From contig CAJNAR010000022.1 in the NCBI GenBank assembly GCA_905220665.1, positions 124,001-188,000 on the forward strand: a DNA stretch of 64,000 bases, written 5' to 3'. Shown in pieces: positions 43,681-56,639 of the stretch. Made by a program: the position numbers and the translations under genes. The notes beneath the pieces were generated by a model that worked only from the letters and a program-made list of their open reading frames with translations, had not been told where the DNA came from and made no database searches. Numbering within the stretch: the stretch's first letter is position 1; each line of letters starts with the position of its first letter. Origin of the DNA: Albugo candida. Taxonomy: Eukaryota > Oomycota > Peronosporomycetes > Albuginales > Albuginaceae.

Positions 43681-45953
43681 TAAGAGTGGACGTCATGTAT
43701 TTCAGAACTCGATGACGATGAGAATTCTCAATGAAAGTAGCTACAAATCACTGGTCCTTTTGACGACTACACATATGATGATGATGAATGGGAGACGGGT
43801 ATACTCGAAAAGAATTGTGAGAGGTAAGGAACCACACAGCATATTTACTTGGTAACGCAGTGAAGGAATTCCCTCAGCACGCTGATCTGGATCGGCTCCA
43901 AGCTGTACTTTGTGCAAGATCTCTCAGATTGAGTTACTTGCATCCTCGAGCCACGTAGTCTTTTTCTTTGACGTACTAAAGATCATTGGGACGAGAGGTA
44001 GTGAGGTAAGTGTAATGAAAAGAGCCGGGTCATTATCATAATCCTTACCAAGCAACGAAAGGCAATATTCATTTTCGCGGTACATCTGTAACATCTGTAA
44101 CAAAAATGCCGAGAGAACTTTGCAGTAAGAAGAGAACAATATTGAATCATTGGCTTTAAGCAACTGTTCAGACGTCTCCAGTTTGACGCTAACGACACTA
44201 AAGCTATACGTTCTCTTCTGGACTTCTCAATCTTCTTACATGCCGACATTCGAAGCGGAGAGCGATAGCCAGCCGTGATAGTGCTCGTGATTGCTCTATC
44301 AATCGAAAAGCACATGAGTCTGCGAATCGTATATCAAATGCAGAGATCAAAATTTTTTTTGTCGCTCAGACAACTGGCAGTATTATTATAGTCTTCATAC
44401 TCATCAGTATTGCAATCTGAGGCTGTTATGTTAACATCTCACCGGCAGTCAAAGTGACTTAAACGCAACACTTTGTAGCAAAGGTTTTTATATGAAAGTA
44501 GTTTGTAAATGCCAAATCAAATCTTTCCAATGATTTGTATATTTTACATGACGGGCAACATGTAATGTGGAGCCTTCATTGAAGCTACTATTTTTAACCA
44601 TGCAGTTCTTCTATCACGAATGTACCAGCGGGAAAGGCTTTCTAGATGTCTGGCAACACACTTTCACATATCATGGCTAAGAAGATTGTGTCACAGAAAG
44701 AACTTCTGCTACTTCTTGTCTCGCAATTTCAGTGATCTTCGGGCTGGATATCGAAAACACAGCCCAATTGAGAGTTTCACCACCTGCCATACTGCATAAG
44801 CGAACACAAGTGTACAAAAATGCTTTACTGTTGACGAACGAACAGGTTTTGAAATTGAATTGGTTCATATTTTGGACGAAAGGCTGAAATACTTGCGGAA
44901 GTTCCTCTTGCATGGCAATGAGCTACTCAGCTAAATCAACTTTTTCTTAGACGGGAAGAGTATCAGCAATCACAATCAAATTGTTTCTCTGTGCGTGCAC
45001 CAAAGTATCGGCTGTAATATGATAAAACGTCTTACAAACAGGAACGGTCATCCATATCATCAGTAGCTTTGTCTCAACAGCACAGTACAAATCACTAGAT
45101 TGTTGAGAAAGAAATCATCACGATGATTTTGATTGATCTTTCCTACAACAACAAAATGAGCTTTGTGAACATTTAATCCAAAACTGCAATGTTGCCCATC
45201 TTCTAGCGGCAAAGATCATTCCATAGTATGGCCGATAGGGGCAATCTTTAACTCATGCAACCAATAGGTCTCATAACATGCGTCCGTTTTCTGTATCAAA
45301 TTGTTCGTTTCTTTCATTAAACGAGTAAGAATGTGGTAGGAGAAGGCATACATCCCCCGAATGCTTGATATCCACATTCTGAAGAATATTTGAGTATTTG
45401 TATCGCTAGTGGATCACTATGACGACGGATGTAAAATCGCAGCTATGAAAAAGAAATCCGTTAAGCTCACCAACTTTTAGATACATATGACATGCTTTTA
45501 ACTCGACGTGGAATCGAGAGTAATCGGAAGTGAATTAAAGCCATACTTACTGACTTGACCTATATAATGTCGCTTCGGAATTCAAAGACTAGGTATGGGC
45601 GCTAGAACACAGTTTTTGCGAATGAAACTCCCTCACGTTTGCACTTTAAACATCGACGTATCACCTGGTTACGGGAATACATCATATAATCACTACGAAG
45701 CTGTACTGATCAAAAATATTGGTCGAATTAAAATACTAAGCTAGGAAGTTTTCTACCTCTACATGAAGTGCAGCCTGAAATCCGCTATTGTTAATTTAGG
45801 TAAATCTTCCTGCTTGCTTATCGACCATTATAAGCTCCTTAACAGCACTTTTAGTCCTGTCTATCGTGCCAAGTCTCTTCGAACTATGATGCTCTCTTCA
45901 CTTTGTCGTTTTCGTTTTTAATCGTAAAGTACTTTGCTTCTTTTTCATATTTG

Positions 45954-47606
45954 CTAAGCACTCTTGTTGCTTACACCTTTTGTAGTAAGGTCCAAAATTG
46001 TCGCAACCACTTCAAAGTTTAATGGCTGAAGATCAAAACCCACTTTCAGCTTTCTATAGTGAATGACTTTGCTGATCTTACGGTTCTCACAAACCCTCAT
46101 CACATGACTATACTCGAATCGGCCTGTGAGAATATACCCTGACACAGACGACAAGACGTATGTATTGCTTACTGCTGCAATGCAAAAAGCCAACTTCCGG
46201 AATGCGCCGTCCTTTTCACCATCCGTTATATCAAACTCGAAAAACCAAACAGAGTCCTCAGACGGATCAGATTCAAGATGACTGATAGCGCTTATCAAGG
46301 TCGCTTCTGCATTAGTCTGTATCGGAAGAGGTGATAGAGAATGATCTGTCATCAAAGATGAATGTCTCTGAGCTGCTCCATCAAATATACGAGATTCTGT
46401 GACTGAAGGCGCCTTGTCCTTCGGTAATAGCTTTTCTATTTCCCGCAAAAAATGACAAACATTTTCGGACAGACCATTAAAGAATTTACAGAGCTTCACA
46501 CACCTGATTGCAAAGGTTTGCACGTCTAACGGCGAAGAAAAAAAAAGCAGAGCGCTTCTTTTTGAAGTCAGACGAAAATTTTCCAGTGCTTTCTTTATGA
46601 CTACCCAGTCGACAGTACTCATCAAACAACGCGAACATGTTGTCATACCTCTAACTTCACTTTTCTTTTTGTTTGAGGTGTAGACCAAATCTTCGTACTC
46701 TGAACGAGATTTCGTACTGAACGAATGATGCACGCAATGATAAAGAGATGACCATTTTTGGATGGAAGAAGTAGTTCCAGACTGTCTGATTGTATGCTGG
46801 AACAATTCAGTATTATGATACACAAAGCTGGAGATATAGGAGGAAACGCCTTGGGTTGATGTGTACAGATGTCGCACAAGCCAATGGATTTCAGATCCCC
46901 ATCCAATGGTGCCACATGAATTGCCGCATCGATGCATTATATCCTCTTGTGTTTCAATAGTAGTGTAACGAAGCACCCATTGATGATTCCTTGTGCTTGG
47001 ATTAGAAATCAAGTACCTTTCGTCATTGTCGCCGGGAGCCAAGCACCGGAGGCAACCGAGGATCCATAGTTCGGGAATATTTTTTCTCAAAAGTAAGCAA
47101 TATGTCCTCGAATCGAGGCCAGAAGAGCGTATTTCTCTATTGTTCGCAGCATCACTTACTCGTATGTTCAAATCGAAGCCAAATAGCCGGATTCCTCTAG
47201 GTGCCTCGCTACTTTCATCACGCCCCATTCGTACTGTTTTTCTCAAAATATTCACAAGTTTTTTATCTTCTTCTGGTACAAAGTCATCGGGATTGGAAAT
47301 CAGTTTACTACAGATCTTTCTGCCCCTGTTACAGCTCTGCTCAATATATGTAAAAGGAATGTCGTCAGTGATGTCTGCGTACATCCTCAATATACCAGAT
47401 TTAGACTCTTTTTTTGCGTCGTTCTCGTCATCCTTGATTGCACCATACGTAAAATTTGCGTACGGAACAAAATGCTGAATACACCTGTGACAAGTCGAAA
47501 GTCTCTCATGATTTTTCTGTACAGCCGTGCTGATTCTGTATGCGCCAGTATTTAGTCCCTGGAAGAAGGGTACAAGAACAGCGGTCACCCTCATTGCAGA
47601 ACGCAT
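45954..47606 (-). CDS. Secreted CHxC-type candidate effector C
   Basis: 550-aa single-exon paralogue, the shortest of three. Signal peptide MRSAMRVTAVLVPFFQG; CHRC at residue 39. Shares MYADITDDIPFTYIEQSC, ELWILGCLRCLAPGDNDER, RCGNSCGTIGWGSE, YHCVHHSFS, RLTSKRSALLFFSSPLD and FCIAAVSNTYVLSSVSGY with the others. The middle segment present in B is shorter. Cysteine positions are kept, arguing for a common disulfide-stabilised fold. Lies in unit C, the tandem copy of unit B. Confidence 0.75.
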   Translation of the reverse strand: MRSAMRVTAVLVPFFQGLNTGAYRISTAVQKNHERLSTCHRCIQHFVPYANFTYGAIKDDENDAKKESKSGILRMYADITDDIPFTYIEQSCNRGRKICSKLISNPDDFVPEEDKKLVNILRKTVRMGRDESSEAPRGIRLFGFDLNIRVSDAANNREIRSSGLDSRTYCLLLRKNIPELWILGCLRCLAPGDNDERYLISNPSTRNHQWVLRYTTIETQEDIMHRCGNSCGTIGWGSEIHWLVRHLYTSTQGVSSYISSFVYHNTELFQHTIRQSGTTSSIQKWSSLYHCVHHSFSTKSRSEYEDLVYTSNKKKSEVRGMTTCSRCLMSTVDWVVIKKALENFRLTSKRSALLFFSSPLDVQTFAIRCVKLCKFFNGLSENVCHFLREIEKLLPKDKAPSVTESRIFDGAAQRHSSLMTDHSLSPLPIQTNAEATLISAISHLESDPSEDSVWFFEFDITDGEKDGAFRKLAFCIAAVSNTYVLSSVSGYILTGRFEYSHVMRVCENRKISKVIHYRKLKVGFDLQPLNFEVVATILDLTTKGVSNKSA

Positions 47607-47849
47607 TGTGAGCTTCTGTGTCTTTATTCTATAATGTGGACATGCAACTTATCTTATTTCCATATAGGCAGACTACAAGCACGAAGGGTACATAACTTTG
47701 AATCCATATAAGCGTCTTCAAGACTATGTAGCATGTGTAGTTTGCTGAGGCATATCATGTGCTCTCTTCATTGCGCTATCGTTGTGATTGGCTACTAGTA
47801 CACCGCTACTGGTCTAAATAAAATAAGTAGAAGGTCAGAATAGGTCTAA

Positions 47850-49815
47850 TTACCTTGTACTTTACGGGCACTTTCCAAAAATATGGTAAGACTGCTTTTA
47901 AACATGCAAAATAACTTCAATAAAAACAAAGAAGAAATCTCGTCTTCATTCATATTAGCTAGTCGGACAAATAAATGATAGATGATACACAATCAAGTAA
48001 AAGACAGTCTCGTAACAGTTTCAACACTGGAAGCGTCGATCAGAAATTAGGAGAAGGCTTTGAAGGAACCGTTGCATAGAATGAGTGTCTATTAGGGTTG
48101 CTTGTACCCAAATGAAAGCTCAACTTTCTAAACAGCGTTCAACATGCGTGAACCTGTTAGTATGGAGTCTATTGCTTCAGCTCTCTCAGCTATCAGCACA
48201 GCCTGATATTTTTGAATGCAAGGACGTTGATAGCACCTTTGAGGGTAAACTGCAACATCGAACGCTGGTGAAAATAGCTGGCACAAACGCCAACTAGATG
48301 GTCGCAAGCAAGAATAATGTCCTACAATCGTTACACAGTGATGGGATTAACAGACTACTAAGTTTAATCGACGGCATTCAAACCACCCTCGCTACTTTTG
48401 AAAACGTTATTCTCAACATTCTCAGCTTTGCCTGAAAAACGTCGCGAATGGCTACTATTTTCATTGAAGAATGGCTGAGGTGGAAGAAAGAATAGAGAAC
48501 TATTGTGTTTGCGTTTAGAAGGTTTTCTGCAGCTACAAAGGTAAGATGTATGCGTTCTTTCCTAGATAGCAAAGAATCTCACCTGTTTCTAAACACCATA
48601 TCTAGCATCTCGTCCATGATGCTGGTACCAATCGTTCCTAAACAGCTTACAATCGTCGAAATACACATCAATGGCTGCTACAATCAGAATGTACATGGGG
48701 CCTGAGCAAAAAATCATGCAAATATCCACCGTTCAGACCACTACAACACGGCACCACTCGGACCTCTCCGATATATGCATCAACGTTTGTGCAATTCTCA
48801 TGTAGCAATCCTGGGACCGTTGCCTTTCTTCTCCCAAACCACGCGAAGCGCTTTTTTTATGCTTCCCGTTTGTTGTATAGAGCACCTTGCAATGGAAAAG
48901 ATGAATTATCGAATGAGCCGGAAAAAAACAAGTTCCCTGAATGCCCTCAGCTATGAAAGTCGTCCGAAGAAGACTATCTTTGGCAAAAAGTGTTTATTCA
49001 ATTGGATTTTTCGTATGGGGTGTTCACGACTGCAAGTTTTGGTTTGGCAGTCAAATAAACAAAAGAGAAGTTCCTGTGGAAGCTCTCAGAGAGCTTGATT
49101 GTACCAAAAGAAAATCTGGCCCAAAAGTTCGAGTTTGTGATAAGTCTTCTGTCATGCTCACATATTAACTTCTGGTCAAACTACTAGAGTTGAGTACATT
49201 CAGATCATGCTTTTCTTTGCTGCTTTCTCATGAATTTGCTGCTGGGGTGCAAATAAAATTGCTCGAGCAATACAAAACTTTTGGAGTGCTGATCGAGACC
49301 AAATCTAACACATCCGGGAATGAATTTGGCCCAGGATATGTAATTAGAATGAAGTAGTTTCGACAAGTGTTCACTACAATATTTTGGGGTTGATCAGGGA
49401 TACAAGCACCATAACGGTTGATAGATACATTTGATCAATTGCACAGATGCGAGCCCCAGCCGGTGAAGCAAAGGCGCGAAGATGCTCGTTTCATAGGATC
49501 TATGAATTAAAGAGGTATTTGATTTGGAATTTAAAAGCTCTTAGCAACGTGTCGAGCTCACACATCGCTGCGGAACACGGGGAAAGACATCCCATTGCGA
49601 TCCATATGCGTGCAAAAACCGAAAACGCGAAGCCCGTATCCAGCCTAAACTACGTCGGCGAATCACTGACGAGGCTAGATAATCAAACGCTTGAAAAAAT
49701 GGGAAACTCAATCAAACCACCTTCAAGGTTAGGGAGCTCTAAGCATTCCAGGAGGAGTAAACTTGGGTACGACAATGATTTAGATAATGAGGAGATCTGT
49801 GCAGTTGATATCTGA
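47850..49815. pseudogene. Decayed gene remnants upstream of CHxC gene C
   Basis: Counterpart of 40640-42620. Contains a 122-aa plus-strand frame at 49447-49815 (ending DNDLDNEEICAVDI) that is interrupted in unit B, and a 61-aa frame at 48112-48297 with a hydrophobic start (VNLLVWSLLLQLSQLSA) that is disrupted in unit B. Neither is convincing as a living gene. Confidence 0.35.
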
Positions 49816-51893
49816 AGCAGTTTGCATAGCTCCGTGAACACTTAATGAGAAGCTCTGTTGTTCTTTATGCATCCTCGTTCGGTACGCTATATTTTTTGCG
49901 CGTTCTCATTAGGTAATCAGCCATGAATTGATAAACGACTTTCAGAAAACGACTTTGGCTTCTATTATTAAATGACCCCTGACCGCAGATTGCTTCACCA
50001 ACAAGCGAAATCGTTATGGGGTATTTTTCAAATGGCCAGACTGCACCAAGTGCATTATGTCAAAGATAACCTTTTATCACAGCTGAGACCATATTACCAC
50101 GATGGTGACAATAGCTTGAATGCGTGTTCTTGATCGTAGTAACATCGGCGAAAAATAACAAAAAAAGTTGCGATTGCAAATGCTAGTCTCGTCCCAGAAA
50201 TGCGGCCGACAGTTGAACTTGTACTCTTGAGTCAGCACAAAGATGCTGTGTAAGATGATCGCAATATTGCTTATGCATAATGGCGTGTCCGAAGAAAAAG
50301 ATAGACCTGTTAAAACCGTAAGGCTCTAATATAAAAGCATAAAACAATCGATGCATCAATTTTCTTCAATATTTTTTTCTTTTACGAGAAAACCATTTTG
50401 ATATCAATATTGTTGTTCGGCTTGTAGAGGAGCTGCACAAGCAGAAATACGCATCCATGTCAATGAAGGCAGTGAACTTCGGTGTCGGTAGACTTATTGC
50501 TAAATGAGTAGATACGAAGATAATTTTTGAAAAGATTCCAATATTATTGACCTGGATAACACGGGTATCCATGTACATTGGTTCATATCGACTGCACAGA
50601 CTGTCGAAAAAATCTCGGAGGTAGAAATTCTACTGTGGTAAATAGAGTAGAGCCGGGCCGATCTGAACTTTTTTCCAAGCAATGGGATTGTTCATGGTGG
50701 GAATCATTTAGCGGTAGTATGTACCAGCACACCGAAAAAACTTGCACAGAACAAAGAAGAATCATACATAGTTCTCTAGCAAACCTAGTCCAGTATCTGA
50801 TCTGAAGGCAGCGTCTTTGAAGATATACGTCCTCCTATAGACTAGTATATATTTACATGCCAATATCCGAATAAAGAGCGATAGCGATTGTGCTAGCTCT
50901 CACTATTGTTATACAGAGCGCATCTGACATCCGTGCACGTGAACGCATATGCTGAATACATATATCTATGTCTTTATCCGCATCCTCATTGAAATACAGG
51001 TTTTGCATCTTGAGCAAACACTAGGGATTATCATCTCCACTCATGTATTCTTTTCCCAATCGTGTGTGAGAAGAAGCGGTTCGCGTCGCTACAGCCTATG
51101 CACGAACAACGCCCGCTCAGCTCCTGCATGATGCCGCTTTCCTTTTCCATTTGACTTGGTAGAATCTTTGCAAGTTGGTCAGAAATGTACGGTGCAGTGC
51201 ACAAATGATCATTTTCGTGTCCATTAACACAGTGCAGAATGTTATCTATATATCGTGCGAGATGTGAGAGCCAAATAATTTCCACCGCTGGCAAATAATC
51301 TGGTCAGTGGGCAAGTGTGCTGAATTTGGTTTATCAGTCGACATTTATGTGCTGCCTTCACGCACGGAGCTCGTAGTACTCTAAGACTATCTTCGCGTCT
51401 TAAGAATGCGCTTGGCGAAATGCATTAGAAATGGACGCATCCGTCATATGGCAAGCGGAATTCCATATTTCGAGCACAAAATCGTTCTTACGGATATGAA
51501 CTCAGCAACGTTTAGCTTCGTTTCTCTCTTGTTTTTAATTGAACTTTCGTCGTACACGATAGATCAAGTTCACATAGCATGATGTCTTATGATAAAATAA
51601 TTCGATCAACGCAAGCGAGACAAAGTTAAGCTAGTTGAATGCATGCATCATTTGGAGCATAAACGCATCCTTGTGCACCGTGTGCTGCTGCATACGCTAT
51701 ACAGGAAAATTCTCTACGCTATATAGAGATATTAGTCATTCAGATCACGACTTTGCTGCTTCACCACGTTGACACGAGTAATCTTGAAGCCTTCCCGCTG
51801 TAGAAAGAAGAAACAAATTGTGTTTGCAGCTCTCATGTTGCTTGGTGATGTAGAAGATTCCAGAGTATTTCAAGTGGTTGAAGACAGCATAAT

Positions 51894-52124
51894 TTACATT
51901 CTTTCACCACACTTTATAGAAATCTTTGAGCGATATGCAGATTTAATTCCGTGTGCGTAAATCGTGGCAAGTTGCTCTGTAAACGAAGTGATGGCGGTAA
52001 AGCTACCAATTTGCACGTCAGATGGTAGTTCAAGATCTCGTGCACTATCTGGTATTCGACTAAGCCACTTCTCAGCATAGTCATGTCGACTGTACGTTAT
52101 CACATGTTCAAAGGGTACGATCAT
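51894..52124 (-). CDS. Hypothetical 76-aa frame in the unit D insertion
   Basis: ATG-initiated frame with balanced composition (MIVPFEHVITYSRHDYAE ... SDVQIGSFTAITSFTEQL). No signal peptide or domain recognised. It may be one exon of a decayed gene. Other short frames in 51.0-53.9 kb look even weaker. Confidence 0.2.
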   Translation of the reverse strand: MIVPFEHVITYSRHDYAEKWLSRIPDSARDLELPSDVQIGSFTAITSFTEQLATIYAHGIKSAYRSKISIKCGERM

Positions 52125-53017
52125 CTGCTATCTTCTGTCTCTGAATAAGAGCTTTAACGCGAATTCGGCACGCACTATATTACTATATAGCGTGGATGCT
52201 GTGGTAAAAAATCAGAAAGGCGGTGTATCGTCGGCGATCTGATCGTGTTTGAAAGACAGCTTGGTATGGGGAGGGCTACCGAAAGATCTTACGTACATTG
52301 CGCGACTTCAACTTTAGTCTACTAGACATATTTCGTATGACGAATAAATACTAAAATATAAAGACTATTCCAGAAATCACAACTCATCAAGCAGTTTGAA
52401 TCCATTTTTCAACGTTGATCAACGACCAATCGGTTCAAAAGAAGCTCTGATCAGTGCGTTACTATCACGTGTGGAGACTGCTGGAAAAGCACGCATTAGA
52501 TATACAGATCAGCCATGGACGCTTTAGGATGTAGTGCACCCTGATATCTGCTGCACTCGATCCATTGGCTTTGATTTGTTACAAAATTCTCAGCATAATC
52601 CTTTAGTGAGTTTTATAATCAATGCAGTCATCTGCTGCTGTCATACATTGTCTATACTGCTTATTATGTAACCATATTATGCGTTCGATTTACGATATTT
52701 TCGAAGATCGAGAAGTCTACTTGCACATGCTGAAAAGACGCTACGTGATGCAACTTTGGCTAAAGTAGGGCCCGGCTTCCTTGGTCGTGTGCATGCTTGG
52801 AAATGGGTATCAGAACAACCAAAGCGTCATCTACGCCATCATGCTTACAACTTTGAGGGGTATAATCACTACATCATGTCATTCATCCGAATGGATGCGA
52901 CTCGTTCAATCATATTCCTGTTCGACGATTATTTCAGCCAAATGTTGGAGTTATAGAAGGTCATGTAGCGCATATAATAGTGAAAAGGATGCAACGAATA
53001 CTTTCATGCTTCTGTGT

Positions 53018-53087
53018 TACGTAAATCAGCTTTCATGTTATCCCTTTCCAATTACGTAAATCGGCTTTCATGTATTCCGTTTCCAAT
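53018..53087 (+). repeat. Direct repeat of 35 bp, two copies
   Basis: Copies at 53018-53052 and 53053-53087, each beginning TACGTAAATC(A/G)GCTTTCATG and ending TTTCCAAT, with a few differences. Confidence 0.8.
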
Positions 53088-55059
53088 TCCACGCTATAAT
53101 CGCAAGGTCCACACGTCAATTTTGACAAAGCATGAAGCCACCGCCACTAACTAGCCTAACTAGCGGGCGAGTCTATGGCATGCTGATAGCCTCGGCATGC
53201 TATTCACATCGAAGAGAATTCACTTTTCTCACCTTCAACGTGAAGTTTATCGCTCAGCCTCCGAAACCAATATCAGTATCATCAGGCTGTCCGGGACTGT
53301 AGAAATGCAGATTTATCAAAATGGTGCCTATGGAATCTCACCTGGGGCAAACAACGTAGGTCTTAAGTCACAGCAAATAACAAACTCAAACGGGATAGTT
53401 ATGACGCGCTCATAGCTCTTTACTACTTTTGACGTTCTTTTGTGAGAAAAATTAATAACTAGATAGGTCAGCAATGCAACATTCCTCTCCTTTGATAAGC
53501 GATTTCTTTATAATGATATCTTTCCTTGCTTTTGAGGAAACACCAAACAAAGTAGATCAGTGAGCAGAAAAGAATGTGCGAGCTACATTAATGATACATG
53601 TGATGATGTGCATCCATGCAATATAATTTATAGCTAGAAAGCAAATGCTTTCTCTAACTTGTACCATTTCTACGTCAAACCATCAGCTCAGTACTGAGCA
53701 ATAATCATTTATGTCCGCATTGTACTCTTTGAATAACGTCAACAGTGATATCCTGATGTTCCGTTTAGCTGCCAAAGTGACATTTTGCTCAACGATTGAT
53801 ATTGTATCAGGCTTCGTAATCAGTGCCGGAGTAGTGACAACCAATGGCATAGATTTATCTATGAGTCGTGACGTCACCTATATGTACAATTGATCTTCGA
53901 TTGTTGCCCTACAAGCATTGTAGAAGTAGCCCTTTTTCGGAGCATATAAAGTTGATGGACGGGAAATTCTCCGGACCTGAAAGAGTTCACCTTTGAAAAA
54001 GTCTTAGTAAGATAGTGTCATGCCTTTCGTTGGCCAAAGCACGAGAAATGTTATGCATAGAAGTATTAGGACATACATTTGGGAGAAGGAGCTACCACGT
54101 CATACGTCAAGTACAACACTTCCTAATCGATAGGATCGGTTGAATATCGTATGGAACTGCGGTAAACTTTAAGAGATTGATTGTAATGCAACAGACCTTG
54201 ATGAAAGCTTTCATCGAGTGGTGAGAAATAAGCTATTTGACAAGATACCAGGAGTTGACATCAATTTGCTGCATGATGAAGAAATTTAGTCTCCTTGGAA
54301 GTATTGCTTATTACCGCAAGAATAGAGTTTTATGACTTTCATTCTTGATTGAGACGTACAACTTTGCTGATCTCGATCATAGATGCACATTAGTACGAGA
54401 TCACTCACTGTCAGTTTATTTTAGCTAGACAAAACTCGCCTTTAACCTACCACGTAAAGACTTGATTTCTTTCGCGGAAAAAATATATAATTCTAACGAT
54501 TTTTTGTTTCTTGCATGTCATGCATCACGACGTGATCCTTGTGTATGACCTGGCAGCGTAATTCATAGGTATGAGTGTTGTATTCATACCAATAAGAAAA
54601 TTCAAAGATGAGAGTTTAGGTGCACTTGCGAAGTTCCACAAGAAATACTAATGATCCTGACTTACAGATAGCACTCATTATCATCGTTTGTCCGAGAAAG
54701 CGTTGATGTCGCCAATTAAGGTCTATAAGAATCTTTGCCAAATCTACCAGATGTCGAGATGCTCATAATGGCTTAATGACACATCTCAATCTTTCATTAT
54801 TGGTTGAGTCGCTATCCACAAACAGTATGAAAAACTTCAACTCCTCTCAAATCACCACATGGGCAATTATTTAGATGATCAAGCAACGGAGTGCCGTGAT
54901 AATTATAATCGTTCAAGTCTATAGTTGGTCACACAAGAACTTTAGAGATGACGCGATAGAATGGAAACTTAATGGCTGTGGAAAGAACCCCACTACCACG
55001 TCTCTGCAGCCGATGATGGACTTAGATCAGACACGTAGCACCGGCTGCCCAGTATTCAA

Positions 55060-56480
55060 AGTCGAAATGAGTCATGACAAGGTATCATGATGGAATTAAC
55101 ACAATATATGTATTACACTTCACGGCAATACAAAAGGCCAACCTCTTCAGTGCTTTTTCCATATCATCGTCACTCTTCCTACACTGCAAATGCCAAGCTG
55201 AATTTAACTCTAGTTGTCAATACGTGATAATGTCGCATTAGAGAACATAGACTCTCTCTCTTTCAGTAAAGGTAATAACAGAATGACCTGTATTCTCCGC
55301 AAAAAGTCACACATCAGTCTGAAAAGATCTGCCGCCCAATCACACACAGTCGCACAATTGATTGCTTTTTCCTGTACGCTAACACATTGAATGAACACAA
55401 AAAGCCACCTTCATACGACGTATGCTTGTTAACAATCCCTTCACCTTTCTCGGTTTGTCGACATTTTCTTGGGATATACAATTATGGCCCTTTTGTAACT
55501 TTCAAGTGGAAACGTTTCGTATAGTGCATGCAATAATGAGCCGTTGTATCGTTTGAACTGGAATTGCTTCGTTCTAATGGCTCCACATTCTCAAATATTG
55601 AATGTATATTATCTTCTTCAATGCGCTCAACGATCGAGCTAACCATTAAACGAACACACGTGAAGCAATCTTGTTTCTATGAGCTCCCATTCATGATCAT
55701 TGGCAGGCTTTTTTTTTAGAATTTAGAGACTTGGTCTCAAGGAGATGCAGCACAAAGCAATCGTGTACAATCCTCTAGCTGATTATCACACATGAGGTAC
55801 CACATTCCTTGGTTGTGTTTTTGGGCTGTAGCATATTGCAGGGCCCATTGATACTTACTTATGTGCAGACAGAATAGAACTGCATCTCGCTTTTTCACCG
55901 GAAACGAAGCGGTTAAGGCTAGATATTAAGATTTCTGGCATATCTTTTTCCAGAAGCAAGTAGTTTGTCTTATGTTGTAGACCACGTTCAAGAATCCGTA
56001 ACCTACACGTCGAAGTCATGAGGATGCACCGCTACTTTCACCACATTTTTGTAATAAAAACAACACCAAAGAGCCGAATACCGTTGCCTCCTTGCTTCTC
56101 CATATTGAAGTCAGAATCCAATTAGAATTCGCAGTGGCGGTGTGATGAGAAGTTGTACCAACTGCGAAAGCACCAATGCGACATGAGCCTCTTTTGACGC
56201 ATCGTCACGTTCAAAAAGCCTGATGCCATTTTCTTTTGTGATATTGACAAGTCTTTCATTTTTTCCTACACATGCACATCATAAACGGTGACTTGAAACA
56301 GCCCTGGCCATTGCCGACTGCGATCTTTTGGATGCATTGGTACGGAATGTCTTCGGTGATGTCTGCGTACATCGGCAGCACATTATGCTAATTCTCACGT
56401 GCATATTTGCCGGAAAAGTAATCATACGCGGAGGTTACATTTGAGATGAAAGCTTGAAACACATCTACGACAGCGGCTCA
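55060..56480 (-). pseudogene. Secreted CHxC-family pseudogene D
   Basis: Collinear, heavily decayed relative of genes A-C. Recognisable islands on the minus strand, from 5' to 3': CRRCVSSFHLKCN at 56461 and below (the CHxC site, with His changed to Arg), MYADITEDIPY near 56340-56375, HYCMHYT near 55505-55535 (family YHCVHHSF), and FCIAVKCNTYIV near 55095-55130 (family FCIAAVSNTYVV). Many frameshifts and stops lie between. Confidence 0.8.
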
Positions 56481-56639
56481 ATCGTGTATGTTTTCGGTAC
56501 ACTCGTGGTGATAATGGATGGTAATTGCAAACGGAAAGAATGGGCATGTTGTTCCACGTTATGTTCTCCGACGAGCTGTGCTTGTTACAAAGTATACTGA
56601 CATTTCTATGGTCCTGTAAAGCGATACGGTCCATTTGAT

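Larger units (their letters stand above)
42500..49850. repeat. Tandem duplication unit C (about 7.3 kb)
   Basis: Counterpart of unit B in the same order and orientation: 3' flank, minus-strand gene remnant, CHxC gene, and upstream remnants. The 5' end of yet another unit (D) begins at about 49900 (AAATGACCCCTGACCGCA block). Confidence 0.75.
49900..56480. repeat. Degenerate unit D, interrupted by about 3 kb of unrelated DNA
   Basis: Similarity to units B and C runs from about 49900 to 50950 and resumes near 53980 (AGTAAGATAGTGTCATG block, as at 37535). It ends with a CHxC pseudogene. The part from about 50950 to 53950 has no counterpart in B or C. Confidence 0.6.
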
